Notes under the pieces: generated by a model
Told to the model about the DNA's origin: nothing
Seen by the model: only the letters and a program-made list of their open reading frames with translations
Database searches by the model: none
Position numbers and translations under genes: made by a program
Assembly (NCBI RefSeq): GCF_003952185.1
Contig: NZ_RXFS01000013.1
Span: forward strand, 62,001-126,000
DNA: 64,000 nucleotides
Source of the DNA: Variovorax sp. 679
GTDB lineage: Bacteria; Pseudomonadota; Gammaproteobacteria; Burkholderiales; Burkholderiaceae_C
Reading direction: 5' to 3'
Shown: positions 46,201-55,250 of the stretch, piece after piece
Layout of the letters: every line of letters starts with the position of its first letter
How positions within the stretch are numbered: the stretch's first letter is position 1

Positions 46201-46239
46201 GCGAAGCACCATCCGAACACCCGCCCGAAAACCCACTTC

Positions 46240-47148
46240 ATGGTCATTCCGCAACTCCGCTGCCTCGTCGCATTGGGCGAGGCACAGCATTTCGGCCGCG
46301 CCGCCCAGGCCAGCCGGGTATCGCAACCCGAACTGCTCGACGCGATCCGCGCGCTGGAGCAGGAGTACGGACACCCGCTGGTCAAACCCGGCGCCGTTTT
46401 CGAGGGCTTCACGCCGCAGGGCGAACTGGTACTGGAGTGGGCGCGCAGCTTCCTGCAACACAGCGAGGCCCTGCACCATGACCTCCAGACTTCCCGCGAG
46501 GAAAGCGCCCTCGCCCCGCTGCTTGAGCGCCGCTCCGTCTCCCCCAAGCGCCTGCGCGCCCCGGGGCCAAGACCCGAGCACATCGACCTGATCCTGCAGG
46601 CCGCGCTGCGTGCACCCGACCATGGCGGGCTGCATCCCTGGCGCGTGGTGGAGTTCCGCGAGGCGCAGCGCGCAGCGCTGGCCGACCGCTTCGAGGCGGA
46701 AAAGCGCCGGCGCGATCCGCTGGCTTCGCCCGCCGACCTGCGCAAGGCGCGCGAGCACGCGACGCGGCCGCCGGTGCTGCTGGCCTTCGTCGTGGTTCCG
46801 CGTCCCCGCAGCAAGGTGCCGGCTCGCGAGCAATGGCTGTCGGCGGGCGCGGCCCTGGGCAACCTGCTCAACGCCGCGCACCAGCTCGGCTTCGGCGCCA
46901 TCGTGCTCAGCGGCGAACGCTGCTTCGACCCGGTGCTGGGCGCCGAGCTGGGCATCGGCCCCGACGAATTCCTCGCCGGCTTCGTGAGCCTGGGCAGCGT
47001 GGTCGAGGCCCCGCCGCCGCGCAGCCATGTGCTGCCGGGCCAGGTGTGGTCCGCCTGGATACCGCCGCCCGCATCCCTGGACCAGCCCACGCGGCAGCCT
47101 TCCGAATCCTTGAACCTCAACCTGGACATTGCCAATGACAAGACCTGA
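46240..47148 (+). CDS. Fusion of a LysR-type HTH to a YdjA-like nitroreductase
   Basis: A 302-residue protein with two parts. Residues 4-68 match the LysR winged HTH (FGRAAQASRVSQPELLDAIRALEQEYGHPLV). Residues 94-260 match YdjA-type FMN nitroreductases: LLERRSVSPKRL, ILQAALRAPDHGGLHPWRVVEF, KVPAREQWLSAGAALGNLLNAAHQLGFGAI and AGFVSLGS. The normal LysR effector domain is absent. A linker of about 25 residues joins the parts. It could be a flavin- or redox-sensing regulator or an enzyme with a vestigial HTH. The following M24 gene overlaps its end by 14 bp. Confidence 0.85.
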   Translation: MVIPQLRCLVALGEAQHFGRAAQASRVSQPELLDAIRALEQEYGHPLVKPGAVFEGFTPQGELVLEWARSFLQHSEALHHDLQTSREESALAPLLERRSVSPKRLRAPGPRPEHIDLILQAALRAPDHGGLHPWRVVEFREAQRAALADRFEAEKRRRDPLASPADLRKAREHATRPPVLLAFVVVPRPRSKVPAREQWLSAGAALGNLLNAAHQLGFGAIVLSGERCFDPVLGAELGIGPDEFLAGFVSLGSVVEAPPPRSHVLPGQVWSAWIPPPASLDQPTRQPSESLNLNLDIANDKT

Positions 47149-47860
47149 AGCCGGACGCACCGAGGCCACCGGAGCCAAGTTCTCCCTGAAATCGATGCAG
47201 ACCGCGCGGGCGCTCTCGCAGCTCGCGGTGCGCCGCATCGCCTCGGGCATGCGCCCCGGCATGACGCACTCGCAGGCACACGACCTGGCGATGGCCACGC
47301 TGCAGAAGCTGGAGATGGAGCGCAACTGGCACCCCATCGTCATCCGCTTCGGCGAGGACACGCTCAAGACCTTCAGGGAACAGTCCGACCCCGCGCGCGT
47401 GCTCGGCGAACAGGACATCTTCTTCGTCGACATCGGCCCCGTCTGGGAAGGCCACGAGGGCGATGCCGGCGACACCTTCGTGACCGGCGACGATCCGCAG
47501 ATGCAAGCCTGCGCCGAGGCCGCGCGCACGCTGTGGCACGAGGTGGCCGACCGCTGGCGCGCCGACCGGCTCAGCGGCCAGGCGCTCTACGCCTGGGCGG
47601 CCCAGCGCGCCGAAGCCATCGGCTGGCGCCTCAACCTCGACATCAAAGGCCACCGCGTCTGCGACTTTCCGCATGCGATCTACCAGGCCGGCAGGCTGGG
47701 CGACTTCGGCCTCTGCCCGACGACCGGCATCTGGATCCTGGAGATCCAGATCGCGCATCCCACCCGCCCCTTCGGCGCCTTCTACGAAGACCTGCTGATG
47801 GAGGACGACGCCCAGCCCGACAATGGCGCGGCCGCTGCCGCCGAACTCGTAGCGGGCTGA
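47135..47860 (+). CDS. M24 family metallopeptidase (Xaa-Pro aminopeptidase-like)
   Basis: A 241-residue pita-bread-fold protein. All five usual M24 metal ligands have counterparts: Asp99 (FVDIGP), Asp110 (EGDAGDTF), His of KGHRVCDFPH, Glu of LEIQIAHP and Glu near AFYEDLLM. It lacks an N-terminal creatinase domain, so it is short. Starts: ATG 47135 is favoured, 14 bp inside the fusion gene; TTG 47129 is possible. Substrate unknown; some M24 proteins without domain I act on non-peptide substrates. Confidence 0.86.
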   Translation: MTRPEAGRTEATGAKFSLKSMQTARALSQLAVRRIASGMRPGMTHSQAHDLAMATLQKLEMERNWHPIVIRFGEDTLKTFREQSDPARVLGEQDIFFVDIGPVWEGHEGDAGDTFVTGDDPQMQACAEAARTLWHEVADRWRADRLSGQALYAWAAQRAEAIGWRLNLDIKGHRVCDFPHAIYQAGRLGDFGLCPTTGIWILEIQIAHPTRPFGAFYEDLLMEDDAQPDNGAAAAAELVAG

Positions 47861-47871
47861 ACAGGGAACCC

Positions 47872-48249
47872 ATGAAAGACGAAGCCACCGAGCAACTTTT
47901 CTCTTATGGCACGCTGCAGTTGCCCGCCGTGCAGATCGCCACCTTCGGTCGCCTGCTCGACGGCCACGCCGATCGCCTGCCGGGCTACCGGCTCGAACAG
48001 CTCGCCATCCGGGACGCAGCCGTGGTCGCGACCAGCGGCAAGACCCACCACCCCATCGTCTCGCCCAGTGCCACGCCAGGCGACGGCGTCGACGGCGCGG
48101 TCTTCGCCATCACGCCCGCCGAGCTGGTGCATGCCGACGGCTACGAAGTCGACGACTACCGCCGCGACCGGGTCGTGCTGGCGTCGGGCGTGCGAGCCTG
48201 GGCCTATGTCGATGCGCGCCATCCACCGCGCGACGTAACCAAAGACTGA
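47872..48249 (+). CDS. Gamma-glutamylcyclotransferase-like (AIG2 family) protein
   Basis: A 125-residue protein with the AIG2/GGCT opening LFSYGTLQLPAVQ and ALPGYRL-like PGYRLEQLAI, then VDGAVFAITPAELVHADGYE, where Glu is the catalytic acid of the family. Such proteins cyclise gamma-glutamyl amines to 5-oxoproline. It follows the M24 gene by 11 bp and probably shares its transcript. Confidence 0.87.
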   Translation: MKDEATEQLFSYGTLQLPAVQIATFGRLLDGHADRLPGYRLEQLAIRDAAVVATSGKTHHPIVSPSATPGDGVDGAVFAITPAELVHADGYEVDDYRRDRVVLASGVRAWAYVDARHPPRDVTKD

Positions 48250-48304
48250 CTTGCCCCGGGGTGCCGGAGCGGCCAGACTTTGTGCTGGCGCAGCTCCAGC
48301 ATTC

Positions 48305-49150
48305 ATGACCACCAGCAAATCCGTACGCCGGCTGTCGGCAGTCCCGTCCACCTTGCGGATTCCCCTGGCCGCGCGGGCCTCGGGCGACGCGATGTTCCCG
48401 CAGATGGCCGTGCGCGACGCGTACGCGGCGAGCATCCTCGAGCAGATCCGCGACGACGGCCATGCGCTGCCGGAAGACCGGGCCACCATCTACAGCATCC
48501 TCTCGCGCACGCGGCGCTTCCGCAGCCTGGCACAGGACTTCCTCAAGCTGTACCCCGGGGCGCGCGTGGTGAACATGGGCTGCGGCCTGAGCCACTACTT
48601 CCAGTGGCTGGACGACGACAAGTCGCGCATGACCGATGCCGACCTGCCCGAGGTGCTCGAACTGCGCCGCCAGCTGATCCCCGAGACCAACGAGCGCCAC
48701 GACGTGCGCGAACTCGACCTCACGTCTCCCAACTGGTGGGAGCAGCTGGGCCTGCCGCGCAAGCGCAATGCCCAGCCGGTGTTCCTGTTCACGGAGGGCG
48801 TGCTGATGTACCTCGAGCCCGCGCAGGTGCAGGCGGTGCTCGCCACCTTCGGCGAGCGAGCGCCCGCCGGCTCCGTGCTGGCCTTCGACGCCATGTGCTG
48901 GCTCGCGGTGGGACGCGGCAAGCAGCACCCTTCCGTGCGAGTGACCGGCGCCGAGTTCAAGTGGGGCATCCGCCGCGCGGCCGAACTGACGCAGCCCCAT
49001 CCGCGCCTGCAGTTGAGCGGCACCTACCGCGTGCTGGAGGGCATCGGCCTGCCCTACACGCTGTTCGCGCCGATGGTCATGCTGTTTCTCGGCGTGCCGC
49101 TGTATGCGCTCTACGCGCTGAAGGCGACGGACGGGGCCGCCGATACATAA
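48305..49150 (+). CDS. Class I SAM-dependent methyltransferase (leucine carboxyl methyltransferase family)
   Basis: A 281-residue methyltransferase of the LCM/PPM-like family seen in polyketide O-methyltransferases. Motif I is VVNMGCGLSHYFQWL; the acidic SAM-ribose region is MTDADLPEV; FLFTEGVLMYLEP is characteristic of LCM relatives. ATG 48305 is chosen over an earlier start in low-complexity sequence. The C-terminus has a hydrophobic stretch (MVMLFLGVPLYALYAL), so membrane contact is possible. Acceptor unknown. Confidence 0.83.
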   Translation: MTTSKSVRRLSAVPSTLRIPLAARASGDAMFPQMAVRDAYAASILEQIRDDGHALPEDRATIYSILSRTRRFRSLAQDFLKLYPGARVVNMGCGLSHYFQWLDDDKSRMTDADLPEVLELRRQLIPETNERHDVRELDLTSPNWWEQLGLPRKRNAQPVFLFTEGVLMYLEPAQVQAVLATFGERAPAGSVLAFDAMCWLAVGRGKQHPSVRVTGAEFKWGIRRAAELTQPHPRLQLSGTYRVLEGIGLPYTLFAPMVMLFLGVPLYALYALKATDGAADT

Positions 49151-49350
49151 ACGCACAATTTTCCGGCGATCGTGTGGATTGACGGCTTTGTCCGGCGTGC
49201 GCCGCGCGGATTGGCTGACGCCGCGCCGAACCGGGCCGGGTCAAGCTCGGGGATGTTCCCGGTCGCGGAGCGGAGAATGCTCTATCGTTTCCGCTTCCCC
49301 CTTCTTCCCTTTCTCTCTTCTCCCGAAGATTCGCAACCCTCAAGAACCAC

Positions 49351-50949
49351 ATGCTTGATCGCCGATCCTTCCTTGCCGCCGGTGGTGCCGCCGCCGCACT
49401 CGCCGCTCTCGGACTGCCCGAAGAGGCGCTTGCCGCCAACGGCCTGCAACTGAGCCAGCCCACTCCCTTCTCCTTCGACGCGCTGGTCGCGGAAGCGAAG
49501 TCTCTCGCCGCAAAGCCGTACGCCGCTGCCGCGCCGCTGGCGCCCGAAGTACTCGACCGCATCGACTACGACGCGCACGGCAAGATCAGATTCGACCCCG
49601 CCAACGCCCTCTTCCGCGACGGCCCCGGCGCGTTCCCCGTCACCTTCTTCCACCTCGGCCGCTTCTTCCAGACGCCGGTGCGCATGAACGTGCTCGAGAA
49701 CTCCGACGGCGACGCGTTCTCGCGCGAGGTGCTCTACAACCCCTCCTACTTCTCGATGCCGCCCGACAGCCCCGCGCGCTCGCTGCCGCCGGGCGCGGGC
49801 TTCGCGGGTTTCCGCCTTCAGGAAAGCCGCCTGGGCGACCAGGGCAAGCTCGACTGGCAGAAGAACGACTGGGTCGCCTTCCTCGGCGCCTCGTACTTCC
49901 GCGCCATCGGCGAGCTCTACCAGTACGGCCTGTCGGCGCGCGGCATCGCGCTCGACGTGGCGGTGCCCGACAAGCCCGAGGAGTTCCCCAGTTTCACGCG
50001 CTTCTACTTCGAGACGCCGGCGGCAGGCAACACTACCTCGATGACGGTCTACGCGCTGCTCGAAGGGCCGAGCGTGACAGGCGTGTTCAAGTTCGTCATG
50101 CAGCGCACCAAGGCCGTCATCATGGACATCGACGCGCGCATGTTCCTGCGCCGCGACGTGGCGCGCCTGGGGCTGGTGCCGCTCACGTCGATGTACTGGT
50201 ATTCGGAAACCATCAAGCCCACAGCCATCGACTGGCGCCCCGAAGTGCACGACTCCGACGGGCTTGCCATCTGGAACGGCGCGGGCGAGCGCATCTGGCG
50301 CCCGCTCAACAACCCGACGCAGACGCGCGCCTCTGCCTTCGCCGACACGAAGCCGCGCGGCTTCGGCCTGCTGCAGCGCGACCGCGCCTTCGACCATTAC
50401 CAGGACGGCGTGAACTACGAGAAGCGCCCGAGCCTGTGGATCGAGCCGCTGGGCGACTGGGGCGAGGGCTCGGTGCAGCTCATCGAGATTCCGACCGACG
50501 ACGAGATCCACGACAACATCGTCGCCTTCTGGGTGCCCAAGGCCGATGCGAAGGCCGGGGCCAGCTACAGCCTGCAATACCGGCTGCACTGGACCGACCA
50601 GGAACCCTTTCCCTCACCGCTCGCGCAGTGCATCGCCACGCGCATCGGGCGCGGCGGCCAGCCGGGCCAGCCGCGTCCGCAGGGCGTACGCAAGTTCATG
50701 GTGGAGTTCATCGGCCAGCCGCTGACGACCGTGCCCTTCGGCGTGAAGCCCGAGGTGGTGCTGACGGCGGCACGGGGCAAGTTCTCGTACGTCTTCGCCG
50801 AGGCCGTGCCCAACGGCGTGCCTGGCCACTGGCGTGCGCAGTTCGACTTCACGCCCGAAGGCAACGAGCCGATCGACATGCGGCTCTACCTGAAGAACGG
50901 CGACCGGACGCTCACCGAGACCTGGCTGTACCAGTACCAGCCAGGGTGA
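49351..50949 (+). CDS. opgD: Glucan biosynthesis protein D (periplasmic)
   Basis: A 532-residue MdoG/OpgD family protein required for osmoregulated periplasmic glucan structure. A Tat signal (MLDRRSFLAAGGAAAALAAL, cleavage near ALA) identifies it as OpgD and not the Sec-exported OpgG. Family segments include FLGASYFRAIGELYQYGLSARGIA, IDARMFLRRDVARLG and the C-terminal Ig-like region. It stands alone; the 200 bp upstream show no clear operator. Confidence 0.92.
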   Translation: MLDRRSFLAAGGAAAALAALGLPEEALAANGLQLSQPTPFSFDALVAEAKSLAAKPYAAAAPLAPEVLDRIDYDAHGKIRFDPANALFRDGPGAFPVTFFHLGRFFQTPVRMNVLENSDGDAFSREVLYNPSYFSMPPDSPARSLPPGAGFAGFRLQESRLGDQGKLDWQKNDWVAFLGASYFRAIGELYQYGLSARGIALDVAVPDKPEEFPSFTRFYFETPAAGNTTSMTVYALLEGPSVTGVFKFVMQRTKAVIMDIDARMFLRRDVARLGLVPLTSMYWYSETIKPTAIDWRPEVHDSDGLAIWNGAGERIWRPLNNPTQTRASAFADTKPRGFGLLQRDRAFDHYQDGVNYEKRPSLWIEPLGDWGEGSVQLIEIPTDDEIHDNIVAFWVPKADAKAGASYSLQYRLHWTDQEPFPSPLAQCIATRIGRGGQPGQPRPQGVRKFMVEFIGQPLTTVPFGVKPEVVLTAARGKFSYVFAEAVPNGVPGHWRAQFDFTPEGNEPIDMRLYLKNGDRTLTETWLYQYQPG

Positions 50950-50967
50950 GCTTGTCGAATCGAAGCC

Positions 50968-51378
50968 TCAGCGCTTCGTGACGGAGACCAGCTCGACTTC
51001 GAAGTTGAGCGTGGCGTTCGGCGGAATCACGCCGCCCGCGCCACGCGAACCGTAGGCGATCGAGGGCGGGCAGGTCAGCTTGGCCTTGCCGCCCGGCTTC
51101 ATCTTCTGCACGCCTTCGGTCCAGCACGGGATCACGCCATTGAGCGGGAACTCGGTGGGTTCGCCGCGCTTGTAGGAGCTGTCGAATTCCTTGCCGCTGT
51201 CGGGGAAGGTGCCGCGGTAGTGCACCTTGACCACGTCGGTGGCCGCGGGCGAAGCGCCGGTGCCTTCCTTGATCGACTGGTAGATCAGGCCGCTGGGCGT
51301 GGTCACGGGCGCGGACTGCGCGAACGCGGCGGGTACTGCAAGGACGGACACGAGAGCGGCACAGAAAAGAGACTTCAC
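50968..51378 (-). CDS. FKBP-type peptidyl-prolyl isomerase, periplasmic
   Basis: A 136-residue single-domain FKBP with a Sec signal (SLFCAALVSVLAVPAAFAQS). Core motifs: VKVHYRGTFPDSGKEFDSS, VIPCWTEGVQKMKPGGKAKL, PPSIAYGSRGAGGVIPPNATL, equivalent to the FKBP active site. The start is GTG 51378 with GAGGTG upstream; earlier starts lack a signal peptide. It converges on opgD and is divergent from the ethanolamine permease operon. Confidence 0.92.
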   Translation of the reverse strand: MKSLFCAALVSVLAVPAAFAQSAPVTTPSGLIYQSIKEGTGASPAATDVVKVHYRGTFPDSGKEFDSSYKRGEPTEFPLNGVIPCWTEGVQKMKPGGKAKLTCPPSIAYGSRGAGGVIPPNATLNFEVELVSVTKR

Positions 51379-51454
51379 AGAACACCTCGAAGGTTGAGAG
51401 ACCCCGATTATGGCCAGCAGCCCATGTCGGCCCGGTCGTACCTTGCCAGCGCTG

Positions 51455-51471
51455 TTGGAACGGCCCTTGCT
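51455..51471 (+). promoter_or_regulatory. Sigma-54 promoter of the ethanolamine operon
   Basis: TTGGAACGGCCCTTGCT matches the sigma-54 consensus YTGGCACGRNNNTTGCW at every fixed base but one (A for the C after GG). -24 GG is 51457-51458 and -12 GC is 51469-51470, placing transcription start near 51482, 34 bp before the permease ATG. An ATGTCG half-site lies upstream at 51424. Confidence 0.75.
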
Positions 51472-51515
51472 TTGGCGAATGTGCACTGTCAACATTCACG
51501 AAGAGAGGAAGTCGC

Positions 51516-52943
51516 ATGAACTCCACCACCGCAGCCAGCACGAGCGCATCGCCGGCCCACACGGGCACAGGCCACCTCAAGAAAGTGCTCGGTCCCGTCC
51601 AGCTCTGGGGCATCGCGGTGGGCCTCGTCATCTCGGGTGAATACTTTGGTTGGAGCTACGGCTGGAACACGGCCGGCACGCTCGGCTTCCTGGTTGCCAC
51701 TGTGCTGGTGGCCACGATGTACACGACCTTCATCTTCAGCTTCACCGAACTCTCGACCGCCATACCGCACGCGGGAGGTCCTTTTGCCTACGCGCGACGC
51801 GCCTTCGGGCCCACCGGCGGTTTCGTCGCGGGCTTTGCGACGCTGATCGAATTCGTGTTCGCGCCGCCGGCCATCGCATTGGCCATCGGCGCGTATCTCA
51901 ACGTGCAGTTTCCCGGCATCAACCCGAAGTGGTTCGCGCTTGGCGCGTACGTGATCTTCATCGGGCTCAACTGGATCGGCGTGGGCATCGCCGCGGCCTT
52001 CGAGCTCTTCGTGACGGTGCTGGCCATCGTCGAGTTGCTGGTGTTCATGGGCGTGGTCACGCCGGGCTGGACCATGGCCAACTTCGTGGCCAACGGCTGG
52101 GCCGGAGGCAGCGTGCTGAACGGCGCGGCCGTCGCGGGCATCTTCGCCTCCATTCCCTTCGCCATCTGGTTCTTCCTCGCGATCGAGGGCGCGGCCATGG
52201 CTGCCGAGGAAGCGCGCGATCCGCACCGCACCATTCCCATCGCCTACACCACGGGCATCGTCACGCTGGTGGTGCTGGCCTTCGGCGTGATGATCTTCGC
52301 GGGCGGCGTGGGCGACTGGCGCAAGCTCGCCAACATCAACGACCCGCTGCCGCAGGCCATGAAGGCGGTGGTGGGCGACAACAGCGGCTGGCTGCACATG
52401 CTGGTGTGGATCGGCCTCTTCGGGCTGATCGCCTCGTTCCACGGGATCATCATGGGCTACTCGCGACAGATCTTCGCGCTGGCGCGCGCGGGCTACCTGC
52501 CGCGCTACTTCGCCGGGCTGAGCCCGCGCTTCGACACGCCGCACCGCGCGCTGCTGGCCGGCGGCGTGATCGGCGTCATCGCCATCTTCAGCGACGAGTG
52601 GGTGCAGTTCGGCGGCCAGACGCTCACCGCCAACATCGTGACCATGGCGGTGCTCGGCGCCATCGTGATGTATCTGATCTCGATGGCGGCGCTCTTCAAG
52701 CTGCGCCGCAGCGAGCCCGACCTTCTGCGCACCTATCGCGCGCCCTTCTACCCGGTGTTCCCGGCCATCGCGCTCGGCCTCGGCGTGGTGTGCCTGGGCG
52801 CGATGGTTTGGTTCAACGGCATGCTCACGCTGCTGTTCATCGTGCTGATGGCGGCGGCGTACGGCTACTTCCTGCTGACATCGGGACAGCGCAAGGCGGC
52901 CGCGCCCGACGAAATGCTGTCTTCCCCGACGACCTCCGCCTGA
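51516..52943 (+). CDS. eat: Ethanolamine permease
   Basis: A 475-residue APC-superfamily transporter with about 12 helices. The opening LGPVQLWGIAVGLVISGEYFGWSYGW and FSFTELSTAIPHAGGPFAYARRAFG are characteristic of ethanolamine permeases. ATG 51516 has GAGAGGAA. First gene of eat-eutB-eutC behind a sigma-54 promoter. It supplies ethanolamine to the downstream lyase. Confidence 0.92.
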   Translation: MNSTTAASTSASPAHTGTGHLKKVLGPVQLWGIAVGLVISGEYFGWSYGWNTAGTLGFLVATVLVATMYTTFIFSFTELSTAIPHAGGPFAYARRAFGPTGGFVAGFATLIEFVFAPPAIALAIGAYLNVQFPGINPKWFALGAYVIFIGLNWIGVGIAAAFELFVTVLAIVELLVFMGVVTPGWTMANFVANGWAGGSVLNGAAVAGIFASIPFAIWFFLAIEGAAMAAEEARDPHRTIPIAYTTGIVTLVVLAFGVMIFAGGVGDWRKLANINDPLPQAMKAVVGDNSGWLHMLVWIGLFGLIASFHGIIMGYSRQIFALARAGYLPRYFAGLSPRFDTPHRALLAGGVIGVIAIFSDEWVQFGGQTLTANIVTMAVLGAIVMYLISMAALFKLRRSEPDLLRTYRAPFYPVFPAIALGLGVVCLGAMVWFNGMLTLLFIVLMAAAYGYFLLTSGQRKAAAPDEMLSSPTTSA

Positions 52944-52962
52944 CACCGGCATACAGAGAAAG

Positions 52963-54357
52963 ATGCTCTATCGCACCACCATCGCCGGCCAGGTCTTCGC
53001 CTTCGAAGACCTGCGGCAGGTCATGGCCTTCGCCAGCCCCGCGCGTTCGGGCGACTACCTCGCGGGCATCGGCGCGGCCACCGCCCAGCAGCGCATGGCC
53101 GCGCGGCATGTGCTGGCCGAAACACCGCTCAAGCAGTTCCTCGCCGAAGCGCTGATTCCGTACGAGAGCGACAACATCACGCGCCTCATCATCGACAGCC
53201 ACGACGCGCAGGCCTTCGCACCGGTGTCGCATCTCACGGTCGGCGACTTCCGCAACTGGCTGCTGTCCGATGCGGCCACTACCGCGACGCTCACCGCGCT
53301 GGCGCCGGGCCTCACGCCCGAGATGGTCGCGGCCGTGTCCAAGCTCATGCGCAACCAGGACCTGGTGTCGGTCGCCAAGAAATGCAGCGTGGTCACGCGC
53401 TTTCGCGACACCATCGGCCTGCCCGGCCATCTTGCCGTGCGCCTGCAGCCCAACCACCCGACCGACGACCTGCGCGGCGTGGCGGCGTCCACGCTCGACG
53501 GGCTGCTCTACGGCGCGGGCGACGCGGTGATCGGCCTCAACCCGGCATCGGACAGCATGCCCGTGCTCGGCCGGCTGCTGCACATGCTCGACGAGGTGAT
53601 CCAGCGCTTCGAGATTCCCACGCAGAGCTGCGTGCTCACGCACGTGACCAACACGCTCAAGCTCGCCGAGGCCGGTGCGCCGGTGGACCTGGTGTTCCAG
53701 TCGATCGCGGGCACGGAGAAGGCGAATCTCTCCTTCGGCGTGACGCCCGAACTGCTCGACGAGGCCTACGCGGCCGCGCTGTCGCTCAAGCGCGGCACCA
53801 TCGGCAACAACGTCATGTACTTCGAGACCGGCCAGGGCAGCGCGCTCTCCGCCAACGCCAACTTCGGCGTCGACCAGCAGACATGCGAGGCACGCGCCTA
53901 TGCGCTGGCGCGGCGCTACAAGCCCTTCCTCATCAACACTGTCGTCGGCTTCATCGGGCCGGAGTACCTGTACGACGGCAAGCAGATCATCCGCGCCGGG
54001 CTCGAAGATCACTTCTGCGGCAAGCTGCTGGGCCTGCCCATCGGCTGCGACGTCTGCTACACCAACCACGCCGAGGCCGACCAGGACGACATGGACACGC
54101 TGCTCGTGCTGCTGGGCACGGCGGGCATCAACTTCATCATGGGCATCCCGGGCGCGGACGACGTGATGCTCAACTACCAGAGCACCTCCTTCCACGACGC
54201 CCTCTTCCTGCGCCAGACGCTGGGCCTGAAGCGCGCGCCGGAATTCGAGGCGTGGCTGCAGCGCATGCAGATCACCGACACGGCCGGCCGGATTGCGCCG
54301 CCTTCGTCGAACCGGCTGCTGGCCGACATGAGCGGGCTTTCCGCACTCGCGCCATGA
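52963..54357 (+). CDS. eutB: Ethanolamine ammonia-lyase large subunit
   Basis: A 464-residue EutB, the catalytic TIM-barrel subunit of adenosylcobalamin-dependent ethanolamine ammonia-lyase, converting ethanolamine to acetaldehyde and ammonia. Conserved segments include ADGLNP-like DAVIGLNPASDSM, TNTLKLAEAGAPVDLVFQSIAGTE, FETGQGSALSANANFG and GCDVCYTNHAEADQDDMD. It lies 19 bp after the permease and overlaps eutC by 4 bp. No microcompartment shell genes or EutA reactivase are nearby. Confidence 0.97.
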   Translation: MLYRTTIAGQVFAFEDLRQVMAFASPARSGDYLAGIGAATAQQRMAARHVLAETPLKQFLAEALIPYESDNITRLIIDSHDAQAFAPVSHLTVGDFRNWLLSDAATTATLTALAPGLTPEMVAAVSKLMRNQDLVSVAKKCSVVTRFRDTIGLPGHLAVRLQPNHPTDDLRGVAASTLDGLLYGAGDAVIGLNPASDSMPVLGRLLHMLDEVIQRFEIPTQSCVLTHVTNTLKLAEAGAPVDLVFQSIAGTEKANLSFGVTPELLDEAYAAALSLKRGTIGNNVMYFETGQGSALSANANFGVDQQTCEARAYALARRYKPFLINTVVGFIGPEYLYDGKQIIRAGLEDHFCGKLLGLPIGCDVCYTNHAEADQDDMDTLLVLLGTAGINFIMGIPGADDVMLNYQSTSFHDALFLRQTLGLKRAPEFEAWLQRMQITDTAGRIAPPSSNRLLADMSGLSALAP

Positions 54358-55145
54358 GCGACCACGAATCGCCCGTCACCCCGAATCCGTGGGCGCAGTG
54401 GCGCTCGGCCACCCCGGCCCGGCTGGCGCTGGGCCGTGCCGGCGCGGGCATGCCCACCGACGAAACGCTGCGCTTCGGCTGGGCGCACGCGATGGCACGC
54501 GACGCGATCCATGCCGCGCTCGACGTGAATGCACTCGAAACCGCGCTCATCGCGCAGCGCTGGGAGGTTGCACGCGTACGCAGCCGGGCCGCGGACCGCA
54601 CCGAATACCTGCGCCGGCCCGACCTGGGCCGCCAGCTCGATGAGGACGACGCCACGCGCCTGCTCGGCGAGCACCGCTACGGCTGCGACGTCTGCGTGGT
54701 GATCGGCGACGGACTCTCCTCCCTCGCCGTCGCCCGCCATGCAGTGCCGCTGCTGGCCGCGCTGCGCTCGCACCTGCCGCCCGACACCCGCTTCGCACCC
54801 GTGGTGACCGCCACGCAGGCACGCGTGGCACTGGCCGACGAGGTGGGAGAGCTGTTCGGCGCCGTGCTGTCGGTCATGCTGATCGGCGAGCGCCCCGGCC
54901 TCAGCTCGCCCGACAGCCTCGGCATCTACCTGACCCACACGCCCAAGCGCGGCCGGCACGACGCCGAGCGCAACTGCATCTCGAACGTGCGTCCCGAGGG
55001 CCTGGCCTGCGAGGTGGCCGCGTTCAAGCTGGCATGGCTGATGCGAGAGTCGCTGCGCAGGGGGCTGACGGGCATCGGGCTCAAGGACGAGAGCGATCTC
55101 GCTGTGCTCGACGAGCAGCGCCAGGCGCCTTCGCTCGGGCGCTGA
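54354..55145 (+). CDS. eutC: Ethanolamine ammonia-lyase small subunit
   Basis: A 263-residue EutC, which with EutB forms the B12-binding interface. Landmarks: ARLALGRAGAGMPTDETLRFGWAHAMARDA, VVIGDGLSSLAV, and SDSLGIYLTHTPKRGRHDAERNCISN. The unusually precise ATGA overlap with eutB (54354-54357) implies coupled translation. Last gene of the operon; a weak hairpin follows. Confidence 0.96.
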   Translation: MSDHESPVTPNPWAQWRSATPARLALGRAGAGMPTDETLRFGWAHAMARDAIHAALDVNALETALIAQRWEVARVRSRAADRTEYLRRPDLGRQLDEDDATRLLGEHRYGCDVCVVIGDGLSSLAVARHAVPLLAALRSHLPPDTRFAPVVTATQARVALADEVGELFGAVLSVMLIGERPGLSSPDSLGIYLTHTPKRGRHDAERNCISNVRPEGLACEVAAFKLAWLMRESLRRGLTGIGLKDESDLAVLDEQRQAPSLGR

Positions 55146-55147
55146 CG

Positions 55148-55172
55148 GACAGCCGGCACAGCCGGAACTGTC
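55148..55172 (+). terminator. Terminator-like hairpin after eutC
   Basis: GACAG-CCGGC-ACA-GCCGG-AA-CTGTC forms a 10-bp stem with a two-base bulge, 2 bp after the eutC stop. There is no T run straight after it, so it may need Rho or only slow polymerase. Confidence 0.4.
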
Positions 55173-55250
55173 ACGAGCGTTTCGTACGCTCGTCATCTTG
55201 TCTTTCGTCTTCTTTTCGTCCACTGCATTCACTCAAAAAGGAAAAAAGCA

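Noticed and set aside
51379..51515. Possible cobalamin riboswitch before the ethanolamine operon
   Set aside because: The gap is about 137 bp and already holds the sigma-54 promoter; no B12-box-like sequence was seen.
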